From assembly GCA_024220525.1 (NCBI GenBank), contig JAMYWO010000293.1:1-46786 (forward strand): a DNA stretch of 46,786 nt. Reading direction: 5' to 3'. The stretch is from Cochliopodium minus (taxonomy: Eukaryota; Discosea; Himatismenida; Cochliopodiidae). Position 1 is the first letter of the stretch. Each line of letters starts with the position of its first letter. Below are positions 32,901 to 46,058 of this stretch, one piece after another. The position numbers and the translations under genes are program-made. The notes beneath the pieces were generated by a model that was given only the letters and a program-made list of their open reading frames with translations, ran no database searches and was not told where the DNA came from.

Positions 32901-35900
32901 AAAAAATAATTCTGTATTAAAAAATAAAATAAAATGGTTATTAAAAAAATAGTTTATAAAAAAATTAAATAAATAACAGTTCATACTAAACAAAAAAAAA
33001 ATTTGATTGAAATTTTGTTAAAATAGAATTAAAAACAAATAATTAAAATAAAAAAAAATTAAAAAAATAATCAAAAAAAAATAAGAAAAATAAAAGTAAA
33101 AATTGTAATTTTCTTTACTTTTCAGTGATTCCCTTGACGATCCTGAGGTACAAAACTTTCCACAAAGCAGAAGGCTTGAAAGGAATGAGATACTTGACCT
33201 TCCACTCCTTCTTCTTGCGAAACTGGCGGACATCAATACCTCCGAACAAAACGATCTCCGTAGGCTTCCGAAAAGGAAACAAATAAGGAACGACATACTG
33301 TATGGACTTGCCTGTCTTGCGAGGGTACATAATAGTCAAAGCTCCCAAGATCTTCTTCATTTTCTTCATTTTTTCTTCGTAACCCACGTTGTTGTTGCTG
33401 TTGGGCTCTCCTATTATTTTTTTGACCAGCATGTCTCTGTTTTGCTTGTTGATGAAGTAGAAGCATTGCGTGATGTGTTGGTAGTTGGGCAAGTTGATCG
33501 TTTTCTTGAACTTTTTCACCACTTTTCCGTTTCCTTCGCTCACCAGCATTCTTTCTACTTCTCTCAGCCTCTCCAATAGTGCTTGGTAACTAACTAAAAA
33601 AAAAACAACAAAAAAAATATTTTTAAAAATTAACAATGAAACCAAAAAATTTAAATTAAAATTTATTTACAATAAAATTTTTTTTTTGAAGTTAAAAAAT
33701 GAAAAAATGAAAAGGTGTTTTTTTTTTTATTAATTTCCAAAAATCAAAAAACCAAAAAAATTAAATTAAAAAGAATAATTGAAAAAATCAATTAAAAAAA
33801 AGTTATCAAAAAATTATCAAAAAAATTAAATTGAAAAATAATCAAGTAAAAAAAAATCAAATTGAAAAAAAATTGTCAAAAAAAATTTTAAAAAAAAATT
33901 TCCAAAAAAAAAAATAATTAAAAAAAAAAATATTAAAAAAATCAAAAAAAAATCAAACAAAAAAAACAACTTAAAAATATTAAGAAAAAAAAAAATCAAA
34001 CAAAACTAAAAAAAATCAGGTAAAAACTAAATATTTTAAAAACCTTTGTCTACTATACTTGTGTTGACTTTTGTTAAAAAGCTCATTATTTTATTGTCTG
34101 ATCCCTTGATCCAACTCAGAAGTTTCTTTATGGAATCCTCGCTGCTCGCTTTTCCTTTACCTAGGATGAATTTTCCTTTCTCCTTCCTGTAGTTGATGAT
34201 CTCCACAAACTTTTCCAAAACGTTCTGTACTCTTTCCTTACCAAAATCGAGAATGGACTTTACCATCTTGTTAAAAAATTTAGGATCTAATAAAAAAAAA
34301 ATTTTGTTAAAAAAATATCGAAACTAAAAAAATTAAAAATATTTGAGATAAAAAATAAAAATATTTTATTAATAAAGATATTAACAAAAATAAAATAAAA
34401 AATTATAAAATTTAAAAATAAAAAATGTATACCTGCAATAATAACATCTTTCATTTTGTCGTCATTAAAATAAGTGATCATCCCAAGCTTGTGAAGGTCA
34501 ATAAGGATGGGCTTTAAATTCTTCAAAGCATCTTCTGAGATTTCTTTGTCATTTTTCAGAAATATTTTTGTGGCGTTGGTGATTTTCTCTTTCAACTTGT
34601 TAAAGTCAATAAATGGGTTTTCTTTTGCTCCTTCATAAATCTTTTGGATTTTTGTCAAAACAAGCTAAAATTTTAAAGAAAATAAATAATAAAAAAATCT
34701 AAATAATAATTACAATAAATAAATAAATATTCATAAATTAAAAAATTAATATTTATAAATTATGAATAAAAAAAAAATTTAAAATCTAAAAAAAATAATT
34801 TTAATTTAAAATATAATATTAAAAATTAAAAAAATATTAATAAAATTTATTATGTTGTTCCAAAAATAAAAACATAAAAAAAATTATTTTTAAACAAAAA
34901 ATAGAAAATAAAAAAATTTAAAAAATAAAAATGACAAAGAAAAAAGATAAAAAAATTAATTTAATAAATTTAATAAAAAAATATTTATAATTCCTAATTT
35001 TACCTTGTGTTTAAGAGTGGTTTTTACTCCATACTCCTCTTTGTCGTATTCTGTAGAGATAGTTTTGTATAGTCGAGGAATACCTGATTTTGTCATTTCC
35101 TCCTTGTTTTTGATCACAATAAAAGAACTGTTGTTACAAAAAGATTCTTCGAAATAATGGATTTTGAGATGAATGTTGTATTCCTTGATCAAATTTTTTA
35201 TTTCTTCAAAAAAATAAAAATGAATTAAAAATAAAAAATAAAAAATAAAAAATAAAAAAAATGAAAAAATAAAAAATTTTTAAATCAAAAAAAATATTAA
35301 AAAAATAAAAAATAAAAAATTTTAATAAAAAAATTTAAAAAAATTTAAATAATTTTTATAAAATAAATATTTTTTTGGCACCTTTGTCTATACTTTGTAG
35401 TCTTTCATTTACTACCTCGTGGTCTTGGGAAATTTTGTCAGATTTAGTTCCAACGAGAATGACAGGAGTGTTTTCTTCGAGCTTTTTTTGGAGGAAGAAG
35501 AGCCAATAAACAAGTTTGTTTTGAGAGATCACTTTTTCTAATTTCTTTGATGTGTCAAACAGAATCAAATAACATCCCCCACAAAAAAAGAATGAATGCG
35601 ATTCCTTATTTTAAAATAATTAATCATAAAAAAAATAATAATATTAAAACAAATAAATCAAAAACAAAATAAATAATAAAAAAAATTAAATAGATTTAAA
35701 AAAAATAAATAATTTACAAAAAAAAAAAAAGTTTTTGAATGAATAAAATAATTTAATAAAAAAATATAACAACAAAAAAAGTTTTTGAAGAAAAAATAAT
35801 TAAAAAAATTTTAAATAATTAACTTTTATTGTTCTTTTCTTTTTTGAATTGTTTTACATGATATTCTTCATGTCCTGCAAAATCCCAAATTGAAAGAACA

Positions 35901-38900
35901 GTTCCGTTGTCCAGATTTTTTATTTGAGAGATTTCCACTCCATGGGTCATGTTTTCCTCTTCTTTGATGAAATTGACAACTTCTTGGTGTCGGAGTTTCT
36001 CAGTTTTGGGATCTCCTATTCCCAACAGCCTTGTCTTCAAAGATGTCTTGCCAACATCTTCGTTTCTATGAAAAAAATAAAATAAAAATAAAATAAAAAT
36101 CCAAAAAAATAAACAAAAAAAAAATAAAAATAATTAATAAAACTAGTTCATAAAATAAAAAAATAAAAAAAATAAAAAAAAAAATTCTCAAACAAATTCA
36201 ATTTTTTTACCCAACTATTTATTTTTTTTTTAAAAAAAAATTTATTTAAATTAATAAATTTTTCTTCATTTTTTTCTACCTAACATGATCTTTGAACCAT
36301 CAAAAGATCTTTTTCTGTAGATTTCGTTTCCTTGCTCGTCATATTTGACCATATACTCTATTTTGTTGACCAGCAAAACTCCGTTTTTGAATCTCTTGAG
36401 GTTTTTGATCTGACCCGAAAATTCTTCTCCTATCTTTTCACATTTCATTTTAATTTGGCCATCAGCAGGTTGGTTTGACTTTGTTTTTCCTTGAAATTTT
36501 TTTAAATAAAAATAAATTAGTTGAAAAATAAATTGATAAAATTAAAAATTAAAATGAAAAATAATAACAAGTAAAAATAAAAACAAATTAATTAAAAAGT
36601 AAAATATGATCAAAAATAAAAAGTAAAAACAAAACAATAAAGAATAAATAAAATAAATAATATAATAAATAAAAAAATAATAAAAAATAAATTATGAAAA
36701 TAAAAAATAAATAAATAATCAAAAAATAAAAAAATAAAAAAATAAAAAAATAAAAAATGAAAAATTTTTTAACCTTCACACTCCCAAACGAGTTCGGTAG
36801 ATTTGTCGAGCCAAAAAAACTTCCCCTCACCGTCCCACTCCATATCGTTCTGCACCAAACCAACCCAAACGATATTGTTGGAACCGTCAAGAAACTTTCC
36901 AGTGTAAGGAAGACCATTCTTGATTTTTCCTTCGAAAAACTCTACAGCATCATTAGTTGGTAAAGTGAAACGAATTTTTCCAAAACCGTTATACTCCTTT
37001 CCTTTGAACAAAGTGCCTTCAAAATAGAGAATGTTGTCGATGTTGGAAGTTTTTCCCTTTCCTTCCGTTCTTTTCCCCTCTTCCCACTTTCCTTCCCAGT
37101 AGATTTCTCCTTTCTCGTCGAGTTCTTTTCCCCACCCGCTGTGTTTTCTTCCTTCGACAAGGACTCCCTCAAAAAAGAGGTTTCTTTTTTTGGATTCTAC
37201 TTTTCCTTTCCCATTATATTCTTTTCCGTCCTTCCAAACCTTAATAAAAACATTTTGAAAATTTTTTTTCTGATTTTATTTTTTATTTTTTTATTTTTTT
37301 ATTTTTTCAATTTATTTTTTCAATTTATTTTTTATTTATTTTTTATTTTATTTTATTAATTTATTTATTTATTTTTCAATTTATTTTTTATTTATTATTT
37401 TTTATTTTATCTATTGGTTTGAAAATTGTTATTTCTATTTTATTTTTTATTTTATTATTTGTTTTTTATCACTTTTAATTTTTTATGTTTAATCTTTTAA
37501 TTTTTCTTTTTTAATTTTTCTTTTTTAATTTTTATCTTTTAATTTGAAATTTTTTTTTTACACCTTCCCAAATTAAATTTTTGTCTTTGTCATACTTGCT
37601 CCCATTACCTTCTGGTTTGTTAAATTTCATCCCACCTAATTTAAAAAAATTTTAAAAACAAAAAACTATTGAAAAAAAAATTATTATTTTTTTTAACCTT
37701 CGTAAATGTACATTATTGTTTCTTGTATCCCCTTTTTCCACATTCCCTTTGTGATTTTTTTCTTTTCTTTGTTGAACATTTTGCCTTTCCCGTTGGGCAA
37801 TCCTTCAACTAGACTACCTATTTAAAAAGTAAAAGTAAAATATTTAAAAATGAAAAAAAAAAAAAATAACAAACAAAACAGTAATAAGAAAATCAAATAA
37901 ATAATTTAAAAAAATAAAAAATAAAAATAAAAAAATAGAAAATAGAAAATAAAAATAATAAATTGATAAAAAATAAAAATCAAAAAAATAAGAATAAAAA
38001 ATAAAAAAATTAAAAAAAACAAAACAAAACAAAACAATTTTAAAATAATAAGAATAGATAATAAATAAGAAATAAATAAGACAAAAAAAAAATAAAAATA
38101 AAAAAAATGAATAAAAAAATGAAAAATAAAATAAAAAAGGACAAAAAATAAATATCAAAATAAATGAGAATAAAAAAATAAATAATAAAATAATAAAAAA
38201 AACAAAAAAATGAAAAATAATAGAAAATAAATAAAAAATAAAAACTATTACCATTCCAAATATACTTGTTTTTGTAATTGGTGAAACCTTTTCCCATCCA
38301 CTCTTTCCCATCCTTCCATTCTCCCTGCCACATAATTTCATTGTTTTTGTCAAGTTTGGTGCCAAATCCATTCAAAGTTCCCTTTTTGAGCTTACCATTG
38401 TAATAATAAGAATTATTACCTTTTGAATAAAGAAAAACATCTCCCTCTCCTTTCCATTTGATCCCATCCTTTAAAAAAAAAAATTTTTAAACATATTTTT
38501 AACATTTTATTATTTTGTAAAAAATTTTATTTTTTTAATACTTCACTATTTTTTTTTTTACCTTCATTTTTCCCTTCCAACATAATCCTTGATTCGTTTC
38601 ATAGATTTCTCCATAACCCCTCCATTCTTTTCCTTTTTTCCACTCTCCTTCCCAAAGTGGGTTTCCTTCAAAATCTAGCAAAGCGAATTTCTTTCCATTT
38701 CCATCTGGCAATCCCTCCTTCATTTCACCTTTTTTTTTTTTTTTTTCAAATTAATTTTATTTTTTAAAAATAAAAAAATGACTTTTTTTTTTTACCTTCA
38801 TAACAATAATTAACATTAAAAACTAATTTTCCAAACCCATTCCATTCTTTCCCATCTAAAAACAAAATTTATTAAAAAAAAAAAATTAACAAAAATCAAT

Positions 38901-41847
38901 AATATTTCGATAAATATTCTAAAAAATTTTAAATTGCCTTTAATTTCGCCAATCCAAGAAAATTTGTTGTTAATTTTCTTTCCCTTTCCATTCCACTCAA
39001 CACCTTCCAACCACTCTCCTTCCCAAACACAATTACCAGGCATTATTCTCTTTCCATTTCCGTTTTGCATATTGTTTCTTATTTCACCTGTCATTTAATT
39101 ATTAAAAAAAAAAAAAAAATTTAAAATTAAAATTTAAAATATTAAATAAAATGTTGAAAAAAAAAAAAATATTTTTTTTGCCATAATAAACCCAATTTGA
39201 TGAAATTTGAATTCCGTTGTCCCATTCACCTTCCCAAATGGTATTTGAAACATGATCTATTTTCTTCGCAATACCCGATGGCCTTCCCATTCGGAAATTT
39301 CCAATGTAAGTGTACTCTTTATTGCCCTCCATCATGATTTGAATTTCGCCGAATTGAGGAACATCCAAGCAAATGTTCAAAACAGGAGCTTCTTGGAAAA
39401 CGATGTCATTTATTTTTTCAATTTGTTTTTCGTTTATTTTGACAGACAAGTTGTACAGGTTCTTTATTTGGAACTTGTTGATGTAGAGTGTATCTGTATT
39501 TTCTGACAAATAGCTTTGGATATTCTTTTTGATGTCATGGTTAAAGTTAAAGCTTGAATTTTCTACAAAAATGAAGCGATCTTCTTCTCCGTATCTTTTC
39601 TAAGAATAAAAAAATTTTAAAAAATTAATTTGAAAAATATGGGATTAAATTTTGTAATAAAAATAAATAAAAAAACAATTTTGTTCTTACCAAATTTATT
39701 GTATAACTCAAAAGGAATTCCTTTTTAATTTATGAATGATTAAAAAAAAAAAATTTCAAAAATTAAACAAAAATTTACATCAATCATTCTGTAGTTCTGA
39801 ATCAACTTTATTTGATTTAAAGACAATTTTTCGGGCTCAGATATTTCCAATTTAAAGTTTCCTAAGCCAAGTTGTCCAAAGAATCCTTTTCCACAAACAA
39901 GTGCATCTCCCTTACCTATTTTTTTAAAAAAAAAAAATTCAAATTTATTTTTTAAAAACAAAAGTTTATACTGTTGATTAATAGTGTATGTGAGTGTCCT
40001 GTTGAGATGTAATCTATATTTTTTTGTACATTTACAAAATTTTGCTGTTTTTCATTTTCTGAATAGCAAAGTTGTTTGAAGTTATTTAAACCAGCAGCAA
40101 AAAGATTTTTATTTTCTTTTTTCAAAAAAATTTAAAATAAAATAAAATAAAATGAAACTAATTTTACTGTCCAAATAAAAAGTATGATAAGATCCACAAT
40201 GAACACTGATTGGTATGAATAAAGTTTCTATCTTTTGTGGAGCAAATCTATCATTTAAATCACCAATTCCTAATTGTCTTTATTTCATGGAAAAAAATTT
40301 TTAATTAGGATTTAATAAAAAAAAAAGATGAAAAATATTTTTTACCCATCCTCATTTTTCCCAAAACACCACAATCCACTTTCTAAATTAAAAAATTTTT
40401 AATTTAAGAAAAAAAAAAATGAAAATGAAAAATTAACTGGCCAACACAAAAGTATGGTAAAGACCACAACTTATTTGGTAAATGGTTTGGTCTTCCATGA
40501 TCAATTTAAGATTTATTTCTTTCGATTTTACTTCTTTTATCAGTGAGTTTTCAAACCCTATTAAATAATAAAATATAAAAATTGAAATTATCACAAAATT
40601 TTAACTAAGAAAAAATGTTTACCTAATTGTCCTATTTAAAAATAAATATATTTCCAAATAATTATTTTATTCTATTAAATTACCAAATTTATTGCTTCCC
40701 ATTCCATATAATTTCCCATTTTCTTTTATTTTTAAATTTTTTAAAAAAATTTAAGAAATTTTATATAAACCTTTCACAAACAAACAATGTTTCAATCCAC
40801 ATGAAAACATTTTTATTTTTTCGGGGATTATGAGAGTAGGCCTTCTGCAATCAAGGTTGTATTTCCTAAATTTTCCTGTAAAAAAAATGTGTCCATTTTC
40901 TTTTAAAAAAAAAAGATTGAGTAAATATTTTAGCCAACAAAAAATAATTTTTTAAAAAAAGACCTTTTTGAATCAAAGTGAACAGTTGAGAAGAGCACAC
41001 GCTTTTTACTTCTCTGTCAATCAAAACAAATTTATTTTGTTTAACTATTCCCACTTCTAATCCTAATTGTCCATCTTCGTTGTTTCCTATTAACAAGATG
41101 TCAAATTTTTTGAAAGGAGAATAAAATAAATTTGTTACCACATCCATAAAGATCACCATTATCTTTAATTTTTTTTTTTTTTGATGATTAAAAATTCTCT
41201 TTTATTTTATGAGGATGCCTTACTTTCAATATAAAAGGAATTGTTATTTCCTATTATTAAGATTTTGATCTTCTGATTGTTCATAATCTTCACTGGTGTA
41301 TTAGCACAATTAAAATCTCCTTTCCCCAATTGTCCTTGTGTTATATGAATTGAATAATAATTATTTTTGTTGAATATAATATCTCCTCTTCATTTTTTTC
41401 TTACCTGATTCATTTTGGCCGAAAGCAAATAGATCTAAGAATTCGATTTTTAATTAATATTTAGCTCATATATCCTTATTTATTTACCTCCATTCTCTAT
41501 ACATGTGATATTGAAAAGAATTTTAAATTTTATTTTTACATTTGGGGAAAGAAAAATTACCACATTGAATGATATTATGATGTGTTCTGATGGAATTTGA
41601 TGTAACTCTCATCAATCAAGATATTTGTGAGGATAATATTTTCAATTTTTTTATTTAATCAAATTAAAAACAGGAGATGTGAAAAACATACTCAAAATCA
41701 TAATGATTGTTAATCATTCAAGAAGGGGGAAAAAAAAAGGCAAACATATTTTAACTATCACATTTAGAAATTAAGAATTTACCATTAATCTTATTTGAAA
41801 AAAGGAATCCAAAGATATTTACCCAACTCAAAAACAAATATATTCAT
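29927..41847 (-). CDS. Giant Roco protein: RCC1-MORN-Roc-COR-zinc ribbon-kinase
   Basis: Thirty-seven exons from 41607 down to 29927 chain without a phase break to about 2,045 residues; the ATG at 41845-41847 is the likely start, with the exon after it unresolved. Order: at least six RCC1 blades (FGQNESGQLG, GKGFFGQLGLG) to about residue 360; about 17 MORN repeats (WEGEW, GKEWNGFGK) to about 925. Next is a Roc GTPase with P-loop GNEDVGKTS, DFAGHE and TKSD; COR with LHKLGMITYF and VIIADPKFFNKMV; a CxxC...CxxC ribbon (CFNC, CYEC). The kinase has GKGGFGKVYKC, VAIKK, HRDIKRENI and DFG, so it should be active. A charged coiled coil ends it. Roco proteins (LRRK, Dictyostelium Rocos) are GTP-regulated kinases; the LRRs usual before Roc are absent. 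The gene uses 4-nt and 9-nt exons and three GC-AG introns. It converges on the WASP-like gene, 51 bases apart. Confidence 0.9.
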
Positions 41848-41969
41848 TTCAAAAAAGTTTTATAAGAAAAATTTGCACCAATTATCTTTTTTAAGTGAAA
41901 AAAAAATATATAAAAAAAAAAATCAAATAAAAAAAGGAAGATCAATATATTTTTGATATATTTAAACAA
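41848..41969. promoter_or_regulatory. Short divergent promoter, Roco and C2-SPRY-DCN1 genes
   Basis: If the Roco start at 41847 is right, 122 A/T-rich bases separate two opposing start codons. A TATATTTTTGATATAT-like palindromic stretch lies near 41946-41961. This is placed by geometry; the assignment depends on the unresolved Roco 5' end. Confidence 0.35.
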
Positions 41970-44900
41970 ATGAAGAAGAGAAAAAATACAGAAGATAAGA
42001 TATTGACAATTAAATGCAGTGGTGCCAAGGGATTGTCTAATAGAAGAACGAAGAACGTAAAGGTCTTTTGCAGAATCAAAATAAGCACTGATAAGAATGA
42101 TGAAATAGAAGAAGTTGAAACTAAAAAAGATGGAAGACCAAAAGATCCAGTATGGAATTTTGAAAAAGAATTGTAAAATATAAAAAATTTTTAATTTTTC
42201 TTTCAATATTGCTTTATATAAATATATAATAATCCTCACCATGCATTATAAAGATAATATCAAGAAAAGAAAAGAGATATAATTTTTCTTGTGATGATCA
42301 ATCAATTTATTGTATACAATAAATCATGAATGTACAAGATATAAATATCCTTTTATCCTATAATAATGATTTATCAAATAATAATTGTAAATGTTTTACA
42401 TAAACTCAAAAAGTTATTCATGCTTTAATAACAATTCAAATAATGAAATTGTGCGGTTGAATAATATCAATATTTAAAACAATAAATGAAACAATAAAAA
42501 GATATATACAATTGATTGATCAAATTTTGTTTAAAAAACTTTTATAATTCAAAATTAATCGTAAATCTTTTTAACAGTTCACTTCCAAGCGATTTGGACG
42601 AAGAAATCACAGTCACAGCAACCATTTACGACGGCCAAAAGGAAAATGACGAGAAATACATGGGAGAAGTCATCGTTCAGTTCGCTCCTGACTCCAGCAA
42701 ATCCGTAGACAAGTGGTTTGACCTTTCTTCCAAAAATTCCACCAAAGTTGCAGGTACTCTTCAATTGTCCTTAAGCTATTCTGGGCCTTGTAAAAACTAT
42801 TTTTAAATAAAAAAATGTTTTTTTTTTCATGCAATTCTTTTTAAAATATTTATTTTTCATGTGCCATTCTTTTTATAAATAAAATTTTCAAAAATAAAAT
42901 TTTATATTAATTCATAAATATTTATTAAATAAATAAATGTTATTTTTTAAACTAATTTATAATTTAAAACAGCAATATCCATCAAAAAGAAACAATCCAA
43001 AGTCTTGGATCTCACTGGAGACGGAGCCCTGCTCAGAAGCAAATCCATTATCGACCAACCTTTCACTGTAGTCAAATCTAAGATTGTGGAATGGGAAAAA
43101 AACAGAGATGGTCCTGAAAACACAAAAATGATCACTTTTCCAAAATCCCAAGGTAATATTAATTGAAAAAAAATTTAAAAAAAACATCTTTTTCATCACA
43201 TTTATTTTTTTAAAAAATTTTTATTTTAAATTTTTTTAATTTTTTATTTGTTATTTTTATTAATAATTTTTAATATTTATTTTTCTATTTTTTTTTATTT
43301 CTTTTTCTTTTTATTTTATTTTAATAATTTTTGTTTTTTGTTTAGCTGTTATCAGCAAGGATGGATATACAATCTCTGGAAACAACACAGGATACTGGGG
43401 ATGGGGAAACATGGAGAGCATCAAAGCAGATTGCTTGCTCAAAACAGGGAAATGGTACTACGAACTCACTCTCAAAAACAATGGAAATCTCTATGTTGGT
43501 TTTTGTACTCCTGACTATGATCCTACTGTAACTCTTTCATTTTATTCAATTTTTAATTTAAATTTTTTAATTATATTCGTTCAAATTTTTTATTTTTAAA
43601 TTTGATTTTATTTATTCATTAAATTTAATTTTATTTTGTTTGAACCATTTTGAATTTTAAATTTAATTTTTTTCTTATATTTTAAATTTTTTTTTACTTT
43701 GTTAAACTTTTTATAATGATTAAAAATTAATTCTTGTTTGAAAAAATTTTTAAATTTTAAAACTATTTTTATTTTAAAACTATTTTTATTTTAAAACTAT
43801 TCTTGTTGAAAATTTTAAAACTATTTTTTATTTTAAATTTTTGATTTTAAAATTATTTTTTGATTCATTTTTTTGGTTTTAAATTTATTGAATTCAAATT
43901 TTTAATTTTGAAAAAAGAACTTTAAAAAAGGAGATTGTTTCGCATATGACGGACACAACAACAACAAAAGAAGAAAAGATACTGCCACTCCCTACGGAAA
44001 CGGACACTGGAACAACGGAGATATCATCGGATGTTCCCTCGACTTCTCCAAAAAATCCATACATTTTTACAAAAATGGGAATGATTTAGGTGAAGCTTTT
44101 GGAGCACAAGGTAAACTATTTTTAAAAAATTATTGTTTAATTTAAACATTTATTGAAACTTTTAATTTTATTTTATTTTTTAAAAATAAAATAAATTATT
44201 TTAATTTTTTAGAAAGAAATTATTCTTTCTTCTCACATTTTTAATTTTTTTTTGAAACACATTTTAATTTTAGATTTTGTTTTAATTTTTAAATACAAAT
44301 TCAATTTTAAACATAATTTATTTTAAATTTTATGTTAAAAATATTTTAAAATTTTTTATTTAATTTTTTAAACATTTATTGAAACTTTTAATTTTATTTT
44401 TAAAAGAAATTATTCACATTTTTAATTTTTTTTTAAATACATTTTTTATTATTAACTTTCATTTATTTTAATCTTATTTTTAATTTATTTTAATCATATT
44501 CCAAATTTTTATTTTGATTTTTTTTCAAAAATTATTCACTATTATTTTTTCTCAGAAATCACAAAAAATGTCGAACTGATTCCATTCTGCCAATTGTCAA
44601 ACAACATGAGCGCTTTCTTTAATTTCGGAGCTACTCCCTTCAAGTATCCTCTCAAGGGGCATCACCCAATCCACATCAAACTCTCCAACACCCAAATTGC
44701 CAAACTCAGAAGCAGATTCGATCATTATGAAAGTAAAAAAAAAAATTATTTAAAAAAAAAAAATTATTAAAAAAAAAACATTTTTTAATTATAAAAAACA
44801 TTTTTTAATTCATTATTTAGATAAATTATTTTTATATTTATGTTTTTTTGAATTATTTTTTTAAAATAACTTTTATTGGTAGAGGTTACTGTTGAAGCAG

Positions 44901-45962
44901 GGCACGAAGAAGAAGCAGCAATACACAGTGAAGGAGTAGAAAAACTTCAAAAAGGTAAAAAATTATTTTTATTTCATATTTTTAAATTTTAATTATTAAA
45001 TTTATTTTTAATTTTTTAATTTTTTAATTTTATTTTTTAAATTTTTTTATTTCAAATTTTGTTTTTAAATTTTAATTTCATTTCTTATTTTTTAATTTTA
45101 TTTTTAAATTTTTTATTTCAAAAAAAAAAATTGACAACAAAATTAGATCTTTCAATAGATGGAGAGGGTGACATCTCCTTTCTCGTTTTGAGTTGGAAGC
45201 TCGATTGTTCAGAGTTCGAAAGGATCACTCTCGACGAGTGGATGAACGGCTTCATTGTGAATGGATGTGAAGGTAAAAAAAAAATCCAAAAAAAAAACAA
45301 AAAATAACAAATAAAAAAACAAAAAAAATAAAAATTGAATTATAAATTTTTTTAAAAATTTTTTTGAATAAAATATTGAATTAAATCTTTATTTTTTTAA
45401 AAAATAAGGTATGAGTGACATTCAAAAAAACATCAAAATTTGGGTCGAGCAAGTTAACAGTGATCAAGAGCTTTTCAACATTTTTTACAACTGGATTTTT
45501 ACTTACATCAAGGGTAAAAAAAAATATTTTCGTTAAAAAAATTAATTCAAAAAATTCAAGAAATTTGAAAAAAAAAAAAATATTTACTTTTAAAAATAAT
45601 TTTGAATGTAAAATTAAAAAATAAATTTAAAAAACTATTCAAAAAAAAAAAATATAGGTGAAGGTAAAAGTATTCCTTTCGAACAAGCCAAAATTCTTTG
45701 GAACTTGGTACTCAAATCAAGAAAACTCAAACAAACTAAAAAACCATGGGCTTACTATGACAAATGGGTCGAGTATTGTGGCAGCACTGATGATCTTAAG
45801 AACATCCCCCAGGATCTTTGGAACATGTTGTGGATTTTGATGCAGAAGTACCCTTCCAACTTTGATGGCTATGACTCTGACAATTCTTCTTTCCCTCTCA
45901 AGATTGATTCTTTTGTCGATTATATTTATGGAGATGATTCTGGTGAATCTGATGATCTTTAA
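41970..45962 (+). CDS. C2-SPRY-DCN1 (cullin neddylation) fusion protein
   Basis: Ten exons (41970-42172, 42578-42789, 42973-43152, 43346-43527, 43918-44110, 44556-44732, 44883-44954, 45147-45272, 45409-45513, 45658-45962) give 584 residues in phase. Residues 10-138 form a C2-type sandwich (LTIKCSGAKGLSNRR, PVWNFEKEFSLPSD, YMGEVIVQF); few Asp ligands are visible, so calcium binding is uncertain. A SPRY/B30.2 domain follows: GKWYYELTL, LYVGFC, NNGDIIGCSLDF, IHFYKNGNDLGEAFG. From about 407 to 575 lies a DCN1/PONY domain: DISFLVLSWKLD, ITLDEWMNGFIVNGCEG, FEQAKILWNLVLKSRKLKQ, IPQDLWNMLWILMQKYP, and the acidic end IDSFVDYI. DCN1-like proteins act as co-E3s that load NEDD8 on cullins; SPRY domains often pick substrates. 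A membrane- or substrate-directed neddylation factor is inferred. The tail is acidic. Confidence 0.9.
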
Positions 45963-46058
45963 TTAAAAAAAAAATAAAAGAAAATTTTTAAATAAAACAC
46001 TTTATTTTTATTTTATTTTTATTAAAATAAATAATAAATTTAATTTATAATACATTTT

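Noticed and set aside
36942-37172. Alternative Lys/Glu-rich frame within the MORN region
   Set aside because: The MORN-encoding frame is continuous from 37239 to 36774 over the same bases; the other frame is a shadow of GGA/GAA-rich codons.
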